DNA from: Atrichornis clamosus
Lineage: Eukaryota; Chordata; Aves; Passeriformes; Menuridae
Assembly: GCA_013400975.1 (NCBI GenBank)
Contig: WBMZ01010148.1
Coordinates: forward strand, 1 to 64,000
Length of the DNA stretch: 64,000 nucleotides
Direction of reading: 5' to 3'
Position 1 is the first letter of the stretch. The number at the start of each line of letters is the position of its first letter. Made by a program: the position numbers and the translations under genes. Shown here piece by piece: positions 63,841-64,000 of this stretch. A model generated the notes under the pieces. That model did no database searches and was not told where the DNA came from. It worked only from the letters and a program-made list of their open reading frames with translations.

Positions 63841-64000
63841 CAAGCACCACACTTCCGGTGCCTTAATCCAGACATGCTGCCTAAATTACAGCATTTTAGG
63901 AAGCAAGGAGAAAGGTGTTTGAAGCCCTGAGGGGTGGTGGGCACCAAGGAAGTGAGTAGAGATCTTTGTCCTGGCCCTGCTCCAGTTGGGACTGCCCTGG
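63841..64000. other. FOXP1 intron at the window edge
   Basis: No feature is recognised, although the CR1 fragment may extend a little into this stretch. Confidence 0.5.

Noticed and set aside
1..64000. CRISPR arrays, operons, phage or other prokaryotic systems, tRNA and rRNA genes, retroviral gag/pol frames
   Set aside because: None is visible. The window is bird intronic DNA with one coding exon.

Overview
This window is vertebrate nuclear DNA, almost certainly from a bird, and lies inside the FOXP1 gene, which is read on the minus strand. Only one coding exon can be supported in 64 kb. It is a 120-nt exon at 25862-25981 encoding the N-terminal glutamine-rich segment of FOXP1 ([10 protein letters not shown], 13 Q, then [17 protein letters not shown]). 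FOXP2 differs at several of these positions as I remember it, so the paralogue call is firm. A strong acceptor and donor flank the exon. The rest of the window is parts of two large introns: about 25.9 kb downstream of the exon (left) and about 38 kb upstream (right). Neither the first coding exon (MMQESG...) nor the next exon (VPVSVAMM...) was found.

A bird is indicated by the repeats. There are several CR1 LINE 3'-end fragments with typical avian wording, one older CR1 shared in type with turtles and crocodilians, and decayed MIR-like CORE-SINEs of the kind kept in sauropsid genomes. There are no mammalian L1, Alu or B1 elements, and repeat density is low. A songbird is possible but is not proven by the sequence.

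Layout: 1-480 is a CpG island cut by the window edge. 0.5-15 kb is intron with a CR1, a MIR-like SINE and AT-rich stretches that look like conserved non-coding DNA. 15.3-20.3 kb has a CR1, a GT microsatellite and a CpG-rich, homeodomain-motif-rich core at 19.55-19.76 kb. 20.5-28.1 kb has three MIR-like SINEs, a short CR1 and the exon. 28-42.8 kb is mostly plain intron with an old CR1 at 34.8-35.35 kb followed by a CpG-rich patch. 42.8-44.2 kb is the most enhancer-like part, with CpG clusters and three short dyads followed by about 1 kb of AT-rich, conserved-looking DNA. 44-64 kb is intron with scattered short CpG clusters, microsatellites and two more CR1 fragments.

The scientific content is therefore the regulatory landscape of a developmental transcription factor plus one fast-evolving polyglutamine exon. 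The clearest new observation is that the 13-Q tract is built from a perfect 18-nt tandem duplication. I found no operon, CRISPR array, mobile gene cluster or other undescribed multi-gene system. Most long open frames here are chance frames in non-coding DNA, and several begin at GTG or TTG. Conserved-element calls rest on composition and motif appearance only, because no alignment could be run.
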